Positions 8,837 to 18,153 of a stretch of DNA of 64,000 nt are shown piece after piece; the stretch's first letter is position 1; the number at the start of each line of letters is the position of its first letter. Origin of the DNA: JAJFUE01 sp039683515 (GTDB taxonomy: Bacteria; Sumerlaeota; Sumerlaeia; MVZB01); assembly GCA_039683515.1 (NCBI GenBank), contig JBDKRG010000040.1:1-64000 (forward strand). Direction: 5' to 3'. The position numbers and the translations under genes were made by a program. The notes under the pieces are model-generated. The model did no database searches, had not been told where the DNA came from, and saw only the letters and a program-made list of their open reading frames with translations.

Positions 8837-9829
8837 ATGCTTCCCCTCATTGCCATCACCATGGGCGATCCCGCCGGCGTCGGGCCCGAGCTCTGCCTCA
8901 GGGCCGCGGCCGACCCGCGCGTCCTCGATGCCTGCCGCCCGGTCGTCATCGGCGACCGCAACGTGCTCGTGCAGTGCGCGGACAAGCTCGGCCACGGCCT
9001 GCCGCCGCTCACCCTGCGCTTCGACGACGACTGGGCGCCGCTCGACCGGCACGACGGCGCCGCGCTGATCGACTGCGACGCCTTCGGCATGGCCGTCGAG
9101 CCCGGCCGCCCCTCCGCCGAGGCGGGGATGGCCACCTACCGTTACCTGACGCTCGCGATCGACGCCGCCGTCTCGCGCCTGTTCGACGCCGTCACGACGG
9201 CTCCCCTCACCAAGGCCACGCTGCACATGGCGGGGATCGACGACCCGGGCCACACCGAAATCCTCGCCAGGCGCACGAACACCTCCAATTACGCGATGAT
9301 GCTTTACAGCCCGCGCATCGCAGTCTCGCTCGTCACGATCCACCAGTCGATCGCAAGCGTCTCCGCCTCGCTCACGAGCGATTCGATCGCGCGCGTCATC
9401 GACCTGGCCGGCCGCACGCTCGAGCGCATCCGCGGCCGCCGGCCGCGCCTGGCGGTCGTGGCGCTCAACCCCCACGCCGGCGAAGGCGGCCTGTTCGGCG
9501 ACGAGGAAGCCCGCGCGATCATCCCGGCCATCGAGCGCGCCCGCTCGGCCGGCTGGCAGGTCGACGGCCCGCTCGTCCCGGACGCGGCGTTCACCCCGTC
9601 GGCCCTCGGCCGCTACGACGGCCACGTCGTCATGTATCACGACCAGGGCCTGATCCCGTTCAAGATGCTGTCGTTCCACGACGGCGTGAACGTCACGATG
9701 GGCCTGCCGATCATCCGCACCTCGCCCGACCACGGCACCGCCTACGACATCGCCTGGACCGGCAAGGCCGATCCCTCCAGCCTGATCTCGGCGATCCTCC
9801 TGGCCGCCCGCATGGTTTTGAATCGATAG
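8837..9829 (+). CDS. pdxA: 4-hydroxythreonine-4-phosphate dehydrogenase PdxA
   Basis: 330-aa NAD-dependent dehydrogenase that oxidises 4-phosphohydroxy-threonine in the DXP-dependent pyridoxal-phosphate pathway. The N-terminal signature ITMGDPAGVGPEL is present. Metal-ligand histidines are in GHTEILA, MYHDQGLIPFKML and HGTAYDIAWTG. The length is normal for the family. The ATG at 8837 directly follows the AT-rich tail of the repeat and lacks a visible Shine-Dalgarno sequence. No other pdx gene is in the window. Confidence 0.95.
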   Translation: MLPLIAITMGDPAGVGPELCLRAAADPRVLDACRPVVIGDRNVLVQCADKLGHGLPPLTLRFDDDWAPLDRHDGAALIDCDAFGMAVEPGRPSAEAGMATYRYLTLAIDAAVSRLFDAVTTAPLTKATLHMAGIDDPGHTEILARRTNTSNYAMMLYSPRIAVSLVTIHQSIASVSASLTSDSIARVIDLAGRTLERIRGRRPRLAVVALNPHAGEGGLFGDEEARAIIPAIERARSAGWQVDGPLVPDAAFTPSALGRYDGHVVMYHDQGLIPFKMLSFHDGVNVTMGLPIIRTSPDHGTAYDIAWTGKADPSSLISAILLAARMVLNR

Positions 9830-9893
9830 CATCCCACCATCCTCCCATCCGTCCTATTGGTCCTATCCGTCCTATTCCTTTCCCCCTTCCTAT
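9830..9893. repeat. Imperfect tandem repeat (GTCCTAT family)
   Basis: After the pdxA stop, units resembling CATCCCAC/CGTCCTATTC recur four to five times with drift. It is a stop-adjacent short tandem repeat like others in the window, with a different unit. Confidence 0.5.
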
Positions 9894-9955
9894 TGCCTCG
9901 CCAACCGGTTAGGATTGCCGGGAATTGATCACGAGCACGACCGAAGGCGCATGTT

Positions 9956-10948
9956 TTGATTTCGGTTCTCTTCGTCACGAACATGTATCCCACCGCCGAG
10001 GCGCCGTATTATGGCATCTTCGTGCGCGAGCAGGCCGACGCCCTGCGCGCCCGCGGCGTCAACGTCGAGCTCGTCTTCATCAACGGCCGCGCCTCGAAGT
10101 TCGCCTACCTGGCCTCGGTCAAACAAATCGCCGATCGGCTTCGCGGCGGCGGGATCGACCTGATCCACTGCCACCACACGTTTGCCGCGTGGGTCGCCCT
10201 GGCGGCAAGGCGCCTTGCCGGCGTCCGGATCCCGCTCGTCCTTTCGTTCCATGAGGGCGAGGTCTTCGCGCCGCGCGCCACCCCAGCGCCGCGGACGTGG
10301 AAGTGGCTGAAGCGATTCGCCCTTCGCCGCGCCGATTTCGCGCTCCCGGTCGAGCGCCGGATGCTCGCCGCCGTCCTGGGCGGCGACGCCTCCCTCGTCC
10401 GGCATGAGGTCATCCCCGCCGGGATCGACCTCGATGCATTCACCCCCGGCGATCGCGCGGCCGCGCGCCAAAAGCTGGGCTGGCCGCCCGGCGACCTCAT
10501 CCTGTTTTTCCCGTTCGCCCAAAACAAGCCGGCCAAGCGCCACGACCTCGCCTCCGCCGTCCGCGGCATTCTCCGCTGGGAAGGCAAGCACGTGCGGCTC
10601 GTGACCGGCGGCTCGATCGCGCACGACGCCATGCCCGACGCCCTGCGCGCCTGCGACGTGCTCCTTTTACTCTCCGATTACGAGGCCTCGCCGACCGTCG
10701 TCAAGGAGGCGCTCGCCTGCGAGCGCCCGGTCGTCGCGACCGACGTCGGCGACATCCGCGAACGCTACGGCGACCTGCCCGGCGTGCGCGTCGTCCCCCC
10801 CGACATCGAGGAGATCAACGACGCGATTCAAGAATTGATCGAGATCGCCCCCCCCTTCGGCGGCCGCGAGCGCATCGAACGACTCGGCCTCACAACCGGC
10901 CTGACCGCCGACCGAATCATCGGAATCTATCGCGGAATCATGAGCTAG
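9956..10948 (+). CDS. Family 4 glycosyltransferase (GT-B fold)
   Basis: 330-aa retaining GT4 enzyme. The N-terminal domain starts LFVTNMYPTAEAPYYGIFVR, and the C-terminal nucleotide-sugar domain has PAGIDLDAF and the E-x7-E-type motif EASPTVVKEALACERPVVAT. It probably acts on the cytoplasmic face in cell-surface polysaccharide or glycolipid synthesis; donor and acceptor cannot be told. The start is TTG 9956 with GAAGG at 9943-9947; the nearby ATG 9951 is followed by an immediate stop in its own frame. It stands alone, with no polysaccharide cluster around it. Confidence 0.85.
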   Translation: MISVLFVTNMYPTAEAPYYGIFVREQADALRARGVNVELVFINGRASKFAYLASVKQIADRLRGGGIDLIHCHHTFAAWVALAARRLAGVRIPLVLSFHEGEVFAPRATPAPRTWKWLKRFALRRADFALPVERRMLAAVLGGDASLVRHEVIPAGIDLDAFTPGDRAAARQKLGWPPGDLILFFPFAQNKPAKRHDLASAVRGILRWEGKHVRLVTGGSIAHDAMPDALRACDVLLLLSDYEASPTVVKEALACERPVVATDVGDIRERYGDLPGVRVVPPDIEEINDAIQELIEIAPPFGGRERIERLGLTTGLTADRIIGIYRGIMS

Positions 10949-11055
10949 TGACGCGTTGACGGTCATCTGTCGGATTTGTTTTTGAACCGCGAAGCGGTTC
11001 GATCATCATACCGATCATTTGACGCATGACACGACACGAGCCGGTCGCCCCGCCG

Positions 11056-11301
11056 TCAGATCAGGCCTTTTTCGCGGCGATGGTCGACGACTCGTTGCGC
11101 CTTGCCGGCGAACCGCTCGTGGGTTTGCGGGCGGACGAGTTCGACCTGAAGGTGCAGGCCGGTCACGACGTGGATCCGGTGCTCGATCTCGCGGCGGATC
11201 GACAGCATCTCGTCCATGCGGTCGCTGAAAAACTCGGGGCGCGGCGCCCAACGATTGTTTGACCGCGCGGGCCTGGATTTGTTAGAAAACCCGCATTGCA
11301 A
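11056..11301 (-). pseudogene. C-terminal remnant of a phenylacetate-CoA ligase-like (PaaK) enzyme
   Basis: The minus-strand frame translates to about 60 residues that read like the end of the PaaK C-terminal AMP-binding domain: a DRMDEM start, an Ile-Arg-Arg-Glu helix, then LQVELVRPQTHERFAGK followed by AQRVVDHRR. The first ~20 residues do not match. The remaining ~370 residues of a PaaK enzyme are absent, because a plus-strand kinase gene begins just beyond. It is best read as a decayed fragment. The rest of 10949-11396 holds only a GAACCGC/GCGGTTC hairpin near 10985. Confidence 0.45.
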
Positions 11302-11396
11302 TCCGACGGCATGACCGGGGGGCTTTGCCCCCGGGCTTTTTCGAGCAGGGAATCATTCAACGGATGAACGCAGGTTTTGCGTCCAAGGATTCTGAA

Positions 11397-12725
11397 ATGG
11401 TGTCCGATCCAGCCACGGAAGCCCGCCGCGCCGAGACCCGGCTGAACGAGTGGCGCTGCAAGGCCGTCAACGTCTTCGCCACGGTCAGCGCGGCGGCCTT
11501 CCTGCTGGCCATCGGGCTGATGGTGGCCGGGCTGGCCCCACCCAGGGGCTGGCCGGCGCAATCCATCGTCGTCGCAGCCTACCTCAGCTTTATAGTCTGT
11601 GCGCTGCCGCATCGAATCAACCACCGGACGCGGGCGTGGGTGTTGCTGACCGCCGGCTATGTGGTGGCCCTCATCCACCTGGTCACCATCCCGCAAGGCC
11701 CGTTCGGCCTGGCGCTGCCGGTCATGTTGCCGATCCTGGCGATCGTGATCCTCGGCGCCCGGGCGGGTTGGGCCGCCACCGTCGTCAGCACGCTCTTCTT
11801 CCTGCTCGGGCCGCTGCTGCAGAGAGTGCCGAGCCTGGTCGAGGCGCTCACGAACGCCCCCCCGTCCGAGCCGACGCCGCTGAACGTGGTCCTGTATCAG
11901 GGCATCGCGCTCGTGGCGCTGGTGGTCGGTCAGATGATTTTGCTCGACCGCTTTTACGATTTTCTCATGCGGTCGCTGGCGGGCTTGCGGCGCGAGGCGC
12001 GCGAACGGGCCGCGGCCTTCGGAAAACTCGAACGCGAAATGCTCGAGCGGCGCCGGCTGGAGCGCGAAATCGCCCGGGTCGGCGACGAGGAACGCCGCCG
12101 CCTCGGCCAGGACGTCCACGACGGCGTCTGCCAGCAGCTGACGGGCGCGCTGCTGCGGAGCCATGCCCTGGAGCGGCAACTGGAGCGGGGCGAGGCCTTG
12201 AAACCCGGCGACCTGGAGGCGCTGTCGGCCCTGCTCGAGGAGAGCATCGACGAGGCTCACGCCGTGGCCAAGGGGCTCTGGCCGCTGGAGTCGGATCCGG
12301 ATGCCCTCGCCCCGGCCCTGCGGATCCTGGCCAAACGGGCACAGGGATCGGGCGACGTCCGGTGCGAGTTTATCGCCTCGGGCCAGGTGCGCGTCAGCGA
12401 CCCGGCCACCGCCCGGCATCTCTACCGGATCGCCCAGGAAGCCCTCAGCAACGCCGTCCGCCACGCGCGGGCCGGCCGCATCGTCGTGGAACTGAGCGGA
12501 GACGATGAGCAGTTGCGGCTGCGGGTGCAGGATGACGGCGTCGGCCCGCCCGCCGATATCCCGGGCCGCGGTTTGGGGTTGCGCACAATGACGTATCGGG
12601 CTCAGATGATGGAGGGCGAGCTGGCCGTGGAGCCGGCCGGGGAGCGGGGGACGCGGGTCGTCTGCCGCGTTCCGCGCACCGAGCGTCCGCGCAAGGCCCC
12701 GGAAGGGGAAGTCGATGCATCCTGA
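11397..12725 (+). CDS. NarX/UhpB-type membrane sensor histidine kinase (HisKA_3)
   Basis: 442-aa kinase with about five to six N-terminal hydrophobic helices (residues ~25-190), a short coiled coil (about 195-235), and the HisKA_3 dimerisation/phosphotransfer box RLGQDVHDGVCQQL (His241). A HATPase_c domain follows (RIAQEALSNAVRHARA, DDGVGPP, GRGLGLRTM). The integral sensor has no extracytoplasmic domain, so the signal may be membrane-borne or internal. ATG 11397 is preferred over 11364 because AAGGA (11385-11389) is 7 bases away. It overlaps the next gene by 11 bases, so they form a canonical kinase-regulator pair. Confidence 0.93.
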   Translation: MVSDPATEARRAETRLNEWRCKAVNVFATVSAAAFLLAIGLMVAGLAPPRGWPAQSIVVAAYLSFIVCALPHRINHRTRAWVLLTAGYVVALIHLVTIPQGPFGLALPVMLPILAIVILGARAGWAATVVSTLFFLLGPLLQRVPSLVEALTNAPPSEPTPLNVVLYQGIALVALVVGQMILLDRFYDFLMRSLAGLRREARERAAAFGKLEREMLERRRLEREIARVGDEERRRLGQDVHDGVCQQLTGALLRSHALERQLERGEALKPGDLEALSALLEESIDEAHAVAKGLWPLESDPDALAPALRILAKRAQGSGDVRCEFIASGQVRVSDPATARHLYRIAQEALSNAVRHARAGRIVVELSGDDEQLRLRVQDDGVGPPADIPGRGLGLRTMTYRAQMMEGELAVEPAGERGTRVVCRVPRTERPRKAPEGEVDAS

Positions 12726-13362
12726 ACATTCTGCCACGCCGCCCATCCGCATCATGCTGGTGGACGATCATCCCTCCGTCCGCCAGGGATTGGCCCTGCT
12801 CCTTGCGCCCGAGGGCGTTGCCGTCTGCGCCGAAGCCAGCGACCTGGCCGGCGCGCTGAATCAACTGGAACAATGCCGCCCGGACCTGGCGCTGGTCGAT
12901 CTGGCCCTGGCCGACGAAGACGGCGTGGAAGTGGTCGCGGCGCTGCACGCGCGGGCCCTGCCGTCGCTCGTCTACTCCATGCATGAGGACGGAAGCCATA
13001 TCCGCGACGCCTTCGCCGCCGGGGCGCTCGGCTACGTCACCAAGCGCGAGCTGCACCGGGTGCTCGTGGACGCGATCATGGAAGTGGCCGCCGGCCGCCG
13101 CTTCGTCAGCCCGACAGCGGCCTCGGCCTTGGCCGAGCACCTGGCCGGGGCCCAGGCCCACCAGGCCGACTGCGAGCTGAGCGAGCAGGAGCGGCAGGTT
13201 TACCGACTGCTGGGCCGGGGCGAGGGCACGATCGAAATCGGCGCAGCCTTGAAGATCAGCACGCGCACCGTGGAGTCCTACTACGCGCGCATCCAGGACA
13301 AGCTGGGCCTGCGCGGGATGCAGGAGTTGCGCCGCCACGCCATCGGCCACGCTCGCAAGTAA
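12715..13362 (+). CDS. NarL/FixJ-family response regulator
   Basis: 215-aa regulator with a receiver domain (residues ~10-125; acidic pair D17/D18, phospho-acceptor D62, Lys110) and a C-terminal LuxR-type helix-turn-helix (about 150-210; LSEQERQVYRLLGRG, STRTVESYYARIQDKLG). It is the cognate partner of the overlapping NarX-like kinase. Likely targets include the following receiver-only gene and the secreted HAF-repeat gene, because paired inverted repeats lie in the next intergenic gap. That link is inference. Confidence 0.93.
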   Translation: MHPEHSATPPIRIMLVDDHPSVRQGLALLLAPEGVAVCAEASDLAGALNQLEQCRPDLALVDLALADEDGVEVVAALHARALPSLVYSMHEDGSHIRDAFAAGALGYVTKRELHRVLVDAIMEVAAGRRFVSPTAASALAEHLAGAQAHQADCELSEQERQVYRLLGRGEGTIEIGAALKISTRTVESYYARIQDKLGLRGMQELRRHAIGHARK

Positions 13363-13406
13363 ATTCCATGAGCCGACCCCCATCCGCTCAAACCATGTAG
13401 GGGAAT

Positions 13407-13452
13407 CCACGTACACGCGTGGGCAATTTCCCTTACGCAAAAGTACGTAAGG
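13407..13452. promoter_or_regulatory. Paired inverted repeats, candidate regulator site
   Basis: CCACG-6-CGTGG (13407-13422) and CCTTACG-8-CGTAAGG (13431-13452) lie in the 250-base gap between the two response-regulator genes, about 160 bases before the second one. Dyads of this size suit a LuxR/NarL-type dimer. No promoter hexamers were clear. Confidence 0.35.
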
Positions 13453-13612
13453 CTCGCCACAGACACGCCCGCCTTTCTTGCCTAGCATTCTCAACCGTAC
13501 GTTTCAATCGTCTTCCCCCTGCCCCTGGCATTCGTGACACGCCGAAGCCCCGACCGACGCGGGGTCGGGCGATGGGGTTTCGGACACTGCCTTTTTGTTT
13601 GCGGAGGCCCAG

Positions 13613-14095
13613 ATGGCAACAGAACCTCGCCCACGCCCGGGGATCGTATTGGTCGATGATCACCAGGTCGTGTGCGATGCGCTGGCGCAGTTGCTTGAGG
13701 AGGAGGGGCTCTCCGTATGGGCCCAGGCCGGCAGCCGCGAGGAGGCGCTGGCATGCGTTTCCGAGCAGCGGCCGGACCTGATGCTCGTGGACCTGTCGCT
13801 GGGCGCCGACGACGGCATGGCGCTGGTGACCGAGCTGAGCGCCCTCGGCATCCTGGTGGCGGTCTGTTCGAGCCACGAGGAGCCGGAGTACGTCCGGAAG
13901 GCGCTGGCGGCGGGCGCCCGGGCCTACATCACCAAGCGCGAGGCGACCCGCGACCTGGCGCGCGCCGTGCGCGACGTGCTCAAGGGCTGGATGCTGATCA
14001 GCCCGCGCGCCGCGGAGGATCTGCCCGGCCCGTTTCAAGCCGGCCCCGGCATGGGCCAGGGAAAGGAGGCGTCGCACGAACGCAGCCAGGAATGA
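13613..14095 (+). CDS. Stand-alone receiver-domain response regulator
   Basis: 160-aa protein with an intact receiver domain (D15/D16, phospho-acceptor D60, Lys108 in AYITKREA) related to the preceding NarL-like regulator. The DNA-binding domain is missing: after the receiver there are only ~35 polar residues ending in EASHERSQE. ATG 13613 has GGAGG at 13603-13607. It could act as a phosphate sink or adaptor for the kinase upstream, or be a paralogue that lost its output domain. No frameshifted helix-turn-helix was noticed in the following 107 bases. Confidence 0.85.
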   Translation: MATEPRPRPGIVLVDDHQVVCDALAQLLEEEGLSVWAQAGSREEALACVSEQRPDLMLVDLSLGADDGMALVTELSALGILVAVCSSHEEPEYVRKALAAGARAYITKREATRDLARAVRDVLKGWMLISPRAAEDLPGPFQAGPGMGQGKEASHERSQE

Positions 14096-14202
14096 GGATG
14101 GCCGGCCCTGAGCGTTCCCGCGTGTGCAGGCCGCCGAAGGCAAACACGACGGCGAATGGAAGCGACTCAACATTGGAAGATTTTTCTGAAAGGAAGGATA
14201 AA

Positions 14203-15852
14203 ATGAACGCATCCAAGAAATGCTTCTTGCTTTGTATCGCGATGGCCTTGGCCATCGTCTGCGCGGCGGTCTCCCCCTGTTCCGCACAGGCTCCCAACGA
14301 CCTCGGCGTGCTCGACGGCTTTTCGCATAGCGCCGCCTACGCGTCCAATGCCTCCGGCCAGACGGTCGGCATGAGCTTCGATAACGAAATCGACGGCGGT
14401 CGCGCGTTCCTGTGGCTGCCGCAGGCCGCCTGGGGCCTGTCGGCCGGGATGCACGAACTGGGCGGGTCCAGCGGTTACGCCTGCAGCAAGGCGGTGGATA
14501 TCAATACCCAGGGGGAGGTGATCGGCACCTGCTGGAATGGGGGCGATACCGACTCCCGGACGTTCCTCTGGCTACCCGAGGCCGCCTACGGCATGACGGC
14601 CGGATTCCATCTCCTCGACGGCCTTCCGGGTGAAGCGAAGAACTGGGTCGTCGACATCAACGACGCCGGCTACATCGTGGGCAACAGCGCCATCAACATT
14701 GGGGGCATTGAGGAGCCGTGGTTCCAAACGCGGGGCTTCCTCTGGTACAACGGCACCGTGACGGCCCTTACCATGGACGACGGCGCCCCCATCACGTTCG
14801 ATACGAATTACTCGTGCCATTACGTGAACCAAAGCGGCCAGGTCATCGGTCAATTCGATTACTACCCGTATCCGGACGCTTACTTTTCCATCAGGCGCGC
14901 GGTGCTCTGGGACGGCGGCGCGACCACGATCCTGGACGATGGCATGTCATTCGGAGAAGCGATCGGCATCAACGATAACGGCGAAGTCGTCGGCCGCTGG
15001 GGCGAGGGACGTGAGGTCTTCCTGTACCTGCCGCAAGCCGCCTACGGTCTGGAAGCCGGCCTGCACCAACTGGCCGCCGAAGCCGACCGGACCGTGGTCA
15101 ACCAGATCTTCACCTACGGCATCAACAATGCCGGCCAGATCGTCGGCTGGAATTCCCCGGGCAGCCAATACGTGCCCGACCCGAACGGTGAAGGAAGCTG
15201 GGTCAGCGCCCCGGGCGTGTTGTGGATCTGGCAGAACGGTTCGTTCACGGACATCTCCACCGTTGATGTGGATGACGCCTACTTCTATATCAACAGCTCG
15301 GGCCAGGTGGCCGGCTCCATCATTGATGTCCTGTGGGATGACGACTGGAATTACCTGGGTTGGTCCGTCCAGGGATGCTGCTGGAGCCAGGCCGACGGCT
15401 TCAAGGTCCTGGATACGCTCGGCGGCACAATGAACGAGGTCTACGGCATCAACGACGGTGGCCAGCCGTTGGGCTGCTCCTATCTGGCCGACGACGCCGC
15501 GTCCCATGCCTGCCTGTGGGGCGCCATCGCGCCGCCGGAGCCGGAGTCGGCGCTGACGGTCTCCGACGCGACCGTAACGATCCGCAACCCCAAGACCCTG
15601 TCCGTGACCGTCCTGATCGGCAACCCCTCCGCCACGGAAACGGCCTACGACGTGACCGTGACGGCCGCCGGCCTGGGCGGCGTGGACACCAACTCGTCCC
15701 TGCCGCTCGTCTTCGGCGCGGTCAAGCCGGGCGCGACCAAGAAGTGCACGCTGCAGTTCAAGGGCGTGCCCTCGGGCGAGCAGACCCTGATCATCGGCGG
15801 AACCTCGTCGCTGGGTGATTTCTCATCCACCCAATCGACGTTGGTCCCCTGA
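14203..15852 (+). CDS. Secreted HAF-repeat protein
   Basis: 549-aa exported protein. A signal peptide (about residues 1-28, ending CSAQA) precedes a region with eight copies of the 'HAF' extracellular-repeat motif, of the form INDNGEVVG (also INTQGEVIG, INDAGYIVG, VNQSGQVIG, INNAGQIVG). Interleaved FLWLP-type strands suggest a beta-propeller-like fold. The last ~90 residues form an Ig-like/CARDB-type domain. ATG 14203 is preceded by AGGAAGGA. It is located directly after a two-component cluster that may control it. Function unknown: HAF proteins are a descriptive family, usually surface-exposed or secreted. The following 280 bases (to 16132) hold an imperfect GC-rich hairpin (15876-15915) and a GAACCGC/GCGGTTC hairpin, and no gene. 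Confidence 0.85.
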   Translation: MNASKKCFLLCIAMALAIVCAAVSPCSAQAPNDLGVLDGFSHSAAYASNASGQTVGMSFDNEIDGGRAFLWLPQAAWGLSAGMHELGGSSGYACSKAVDINTQGEVIGTCWNGGDTDSRTFLWLPEAAYGMTAGFHLLDGLPGEAKNWVVDINDAGYIVGNSAINIGGIEEPWFQTRGFLWYNGTVTALTMDDGAPITFDTNYSCHYVNQSGQVIGQFDYYPYPDAYFSIRRAVLWDGGATTILDDGMSFGEAIGINDNGEVVGRWGEGREVFLYLPQAAYGLEAGLHQLAAEADRTVVNQIFTYGINNAGQIVGWNSPGSQYVPDPNGEGSWVSAPGVLWIWQNGSFTDISTVDVDDAYFYINSSGQVAGSIIDVLWDDDWNYLGWSVQGCCWSQADGFKVLDTLGGTMNEVYGINDGGQPLGCSYLADDAASHACLWGAIAPPEPESALTVSDATVTIRNPKTLSVTVLIGNPSATETAYDVTVTAAGLGGVDTNSSLPLVFGAVKPGATKKCTLQFKGVPSGEQTLIIGGTSSLGDFSSTQSTLVP

Positions 15853-16132
15853 TTCAGGAACCGATCCTGATCATCGGCGGGCCGGACGGTCAATCCCACG
15901 ATCGCCCGGCCCGCCATCTCCCGATCCCCGCGCGCGACGTGATGAGGCATCCGTTTCGGTGTCTGCCTCCGAATTTCCCGCCGAAATTCCTCGCCTCAAA
16001 AACCATCCATCTCTTCGGCAACATTTGGCGCGAGGCCATTCGCCCTTTTTTTTGCCGCAGAACCGCGTTGCGGTTCGATCTTGAATCGGGTAAGTTTGAA
16101 CGGGAATATTTACCAGTCATCGACTAACACCA

Positions 16133-17452
16133 TTGAAACGCAAACGTAACTCACTTACCTCGGAAGATCGTCAACAACGCCAGCGGCGAAAAGTGCCGCG
16201 CCGGCACGCTCGGGCGGAGGCTCCCACCACTTCGCGCCGACGCTATTCGATCCTCAAAAAGTGTTTGCTGTCGGCGAGCGTCATCGTTCTGGCTCTCGGC
16301 CTGTGCGAGATGGGTCTGAGAGTCGCCATCTGGCTGCGCAGCGACGGCGCCGCTCCCCTCCTGGGCCGTGTCGTTTCCAACGACGAGTTTGAGCGGCCCG
16401 ACCCGATCCTCAATCACGTGCTGCAGGCCGGGTGTTCTTTTATTGCGACCGGCTCCCCTCCGGGCCTGGAGTATTGCGTCTCGGGCTCGATCAGCTCTCA
16501 GGGGCTGAATGACGAGGAAATCCCGCTTGTCAAGCCCCCCAACGAAAAGCGGGTGCTCATCCTCGGGGATTCGTTCGTCGAGGCCCGGCAGGTCCCGCGC
16601 CGGGATAATTTCTGCTCGCTGCTGGAGAGGCGTTTATCCGAGGCCGCGGGAGGTCCCGTTCGGGTGATCAATGCCGGCGTGTCGTCTTATTCGCAAATCC
16701 TGGAGTATCTGTTTTACAAGAACCAGCTCGCCCAATACGGGGCGGACCTGGTCATCATGGTTTTCTTTGCCAACGACGTGTTCGACAATTTGCGCTACGC
16801 CAAGGACGCCGTAACCGACGAGGATGGGGTGATGGTGGCCGTTCCTCCGCTTGCCGCCGTTCCCTGGTTTAATTTTCAGCGCTCCGGCGTCCAGATGGAG
16901 GACCAACAACGTTGGGAGTATGAGGATCAACTCCGGTTCGCAAATGTCACGACCATGCCTTGGCCGGCATCCCACTCCTATCTGGGCTCGATCCTGGTGA
17001 CGCAATATCGTTCCTACAGCCTGCACCGGCGTTTTCCACAACCGCCTAAAAACGATGAATTTTTTATTCTCGAGGACAATCCGGAGCTGGCTTTCTTCCA
17101 GAACATGGGCTGGGATTTGACCTACCAGTACATCAAGCTGCTCAGGGACGAGTGCGCCGGCAATGGCGCACAGCTGATGATCACGACCGCGCCGATCGCC
17201 TCCCAGGTTTACGGGCAGACCTCGTACGACCATTTCTTCTTCAACGGCAAATGCACCCAGGCCGATCAGCGGGAACTGCAAAAAATCTCCACCAACCTTG
17301 GCTTAAAGTTCGCGGACACATTGACGCCCCTCAAACAGGCGGGAACGGGTCTGTATTATCCGCGGGACGGGCACTGGACGAAAAAGGGCCACCAGGTCGT
17401 CGCCGACGCGCTTTTCCCACAGGTCCGGGATTTATTGCTGCCCAAAAATTGA
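16133..17452 (+). CDS. Membrane-anchored SGNH/GDSL-type hydrolase-like protein
   Basis: 439-aa protein with a very basic N-terminus (residues 1-40), one transmembrane helix (about 42-62) and an extracytoplasmic SGNH domain. Block I is ILGDSFVEARQV, an Asn block is VFFANDVFDN, and the C-terminal Asp/His block is PRDGHWTKKGH. This layout is seen in AlgJ/AlgX-like and other O-acyl esterases or acetyltransferases acting on surface polysaccharide. The substrate is unknown. The start is uncertain: TTG 16133 has no ribosome-binding site, but no ATG precedes the transmembrane segment. Confidence 0.8.
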   Translation: MKRKRNSLTSEDRQQRQRRKVPRRHARAEAPTTSRRRYSILKKCLLSASVIVLALGLCEMGLRVAIWLRSDGAAPLLGRVVSNDEFERPDPILNHVLQAGCSFIATGSPPGLEYCVSGSISSQGLNDEEIPLVKPPNEKRVLILGDSFVEARQVPRRDNFCSLLERRLSEAAGGPVRVINAGVSSYSQILEYLFYKNQLAQYGADLVIMVFFANDVFDNLRYAKDAVTDEDGVMVAVPPLAAVPWFNFQRSGVQMEDQQRWEYEDQLRFANVTTMPWPASHSYLGSILVTQYRSYSLHRRFPQPPKNDEFFILEDNPELAFFQNMGWDLTYQYIKLLRDECAGNGAQLMITTAPIASQVYGQTSYDHFFFNGKCTQADQRELQKISTNLGLKFADTLTPLKQAGTGLYYPRDGHWTKKGHQVVADALFPQVRDLLLPKN

Positions 17453-17518
17453 GGCGGGTCGGGCTCCACCGGCAATTTCCGTTCAGGCCATGCTATCATT
17501 AGGCGAGGAGATCCGCCC

Positions 17519-18043
17519 ATGCCGGCCCGCGCCCGCAAAACCAAACCGAATCCGGCCGCCATTGAAGCCATCATCCAGGCGCGCAAGCCGGCGGGGGTGA
17601 AGCGCATCGACCCGCGCCAGGTCCCGACGGCCGAGTGGGTGCGGATGAAATGCCAGTATGGCTGCGGCGGCTACGGCGGCTGCCTGACCTGCCCGCCGCA
17701 CTCGCCGACGCCCGAGCAGACGCGCCGGCTGCTCGACGGCTACACGGTCGGCTACCTGATCCACTGGGGCCACTCGATCCCGCGGCGCAAGGTGCTGGCC
17801 GCGATCGAGCGCGAGGTGTTCCTGTCGGGATTTTACAAGGCGTTCACGCTCGCCGCCGGCCCCTGCGACCTCTGCCGCGAGTGCAACCTGGAAACCTGCC
17901 TGCACCCCGAGGAGGCCCGCCCGGCGATGGAAGCCTGCGGCATCGACGTCTACGAAACCGCCCGCGCCGCCGGCTTCGAAATCGAAGTCATCAAAACCCC
18001 AACCACCCCCCCCAATTACTTCTCGCTGCTGCTGGTGGAATGA
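17519..18043 (+). CDS. DUF2284 metal-binding protein
   Basis: 174-aa cytoplasmic protein of the DUF2284 family. It is Cys-rich with two clusters: MKCQYGCGGYGGCLTCPPHS near residues 40-60 and CDLCRECNLETCLHP near 118-132. These probably bind an Fe-S cluster or zinc. The PPHSPTPEQTR block is a family hallmark. Function unknown. It is the last GC-rich gene before the AT-richer islet at 18.1-20 kb. Confidence 0.85.
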   Translation: MPARARKTKPNPAAIEAIIQARKPAGVKRIDPRQVPTAEWVRMKCQYGCGGYGGCLTCPPHSPTPEQTRRLLDGYTVGYLIHWGHSIPRRKVLAAIEREVFLSGFYKAFTLAAGPCDLCRECNLETCLHPEEARPAMEACGIDVYETARAAGFEIEVIKTPTTPPNYFSLLLVE

Positions 18044-18153
18044 AATTGATCAATGTAATGTCGGGCCTTGAAAAAGGAATTAGTCACATGTCCCTGATAT
18101 TCCCTCCCTGCTAATTCGGAGCATGAGAAATTGTTGGCAGACTCATTGGGATA

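Noticed and set aside
11026..11262. 78-aa plus-strand frame
   Set aside because: Shadow of the PaaK-like remnant, which carries the recognisable similarity on the other strand.
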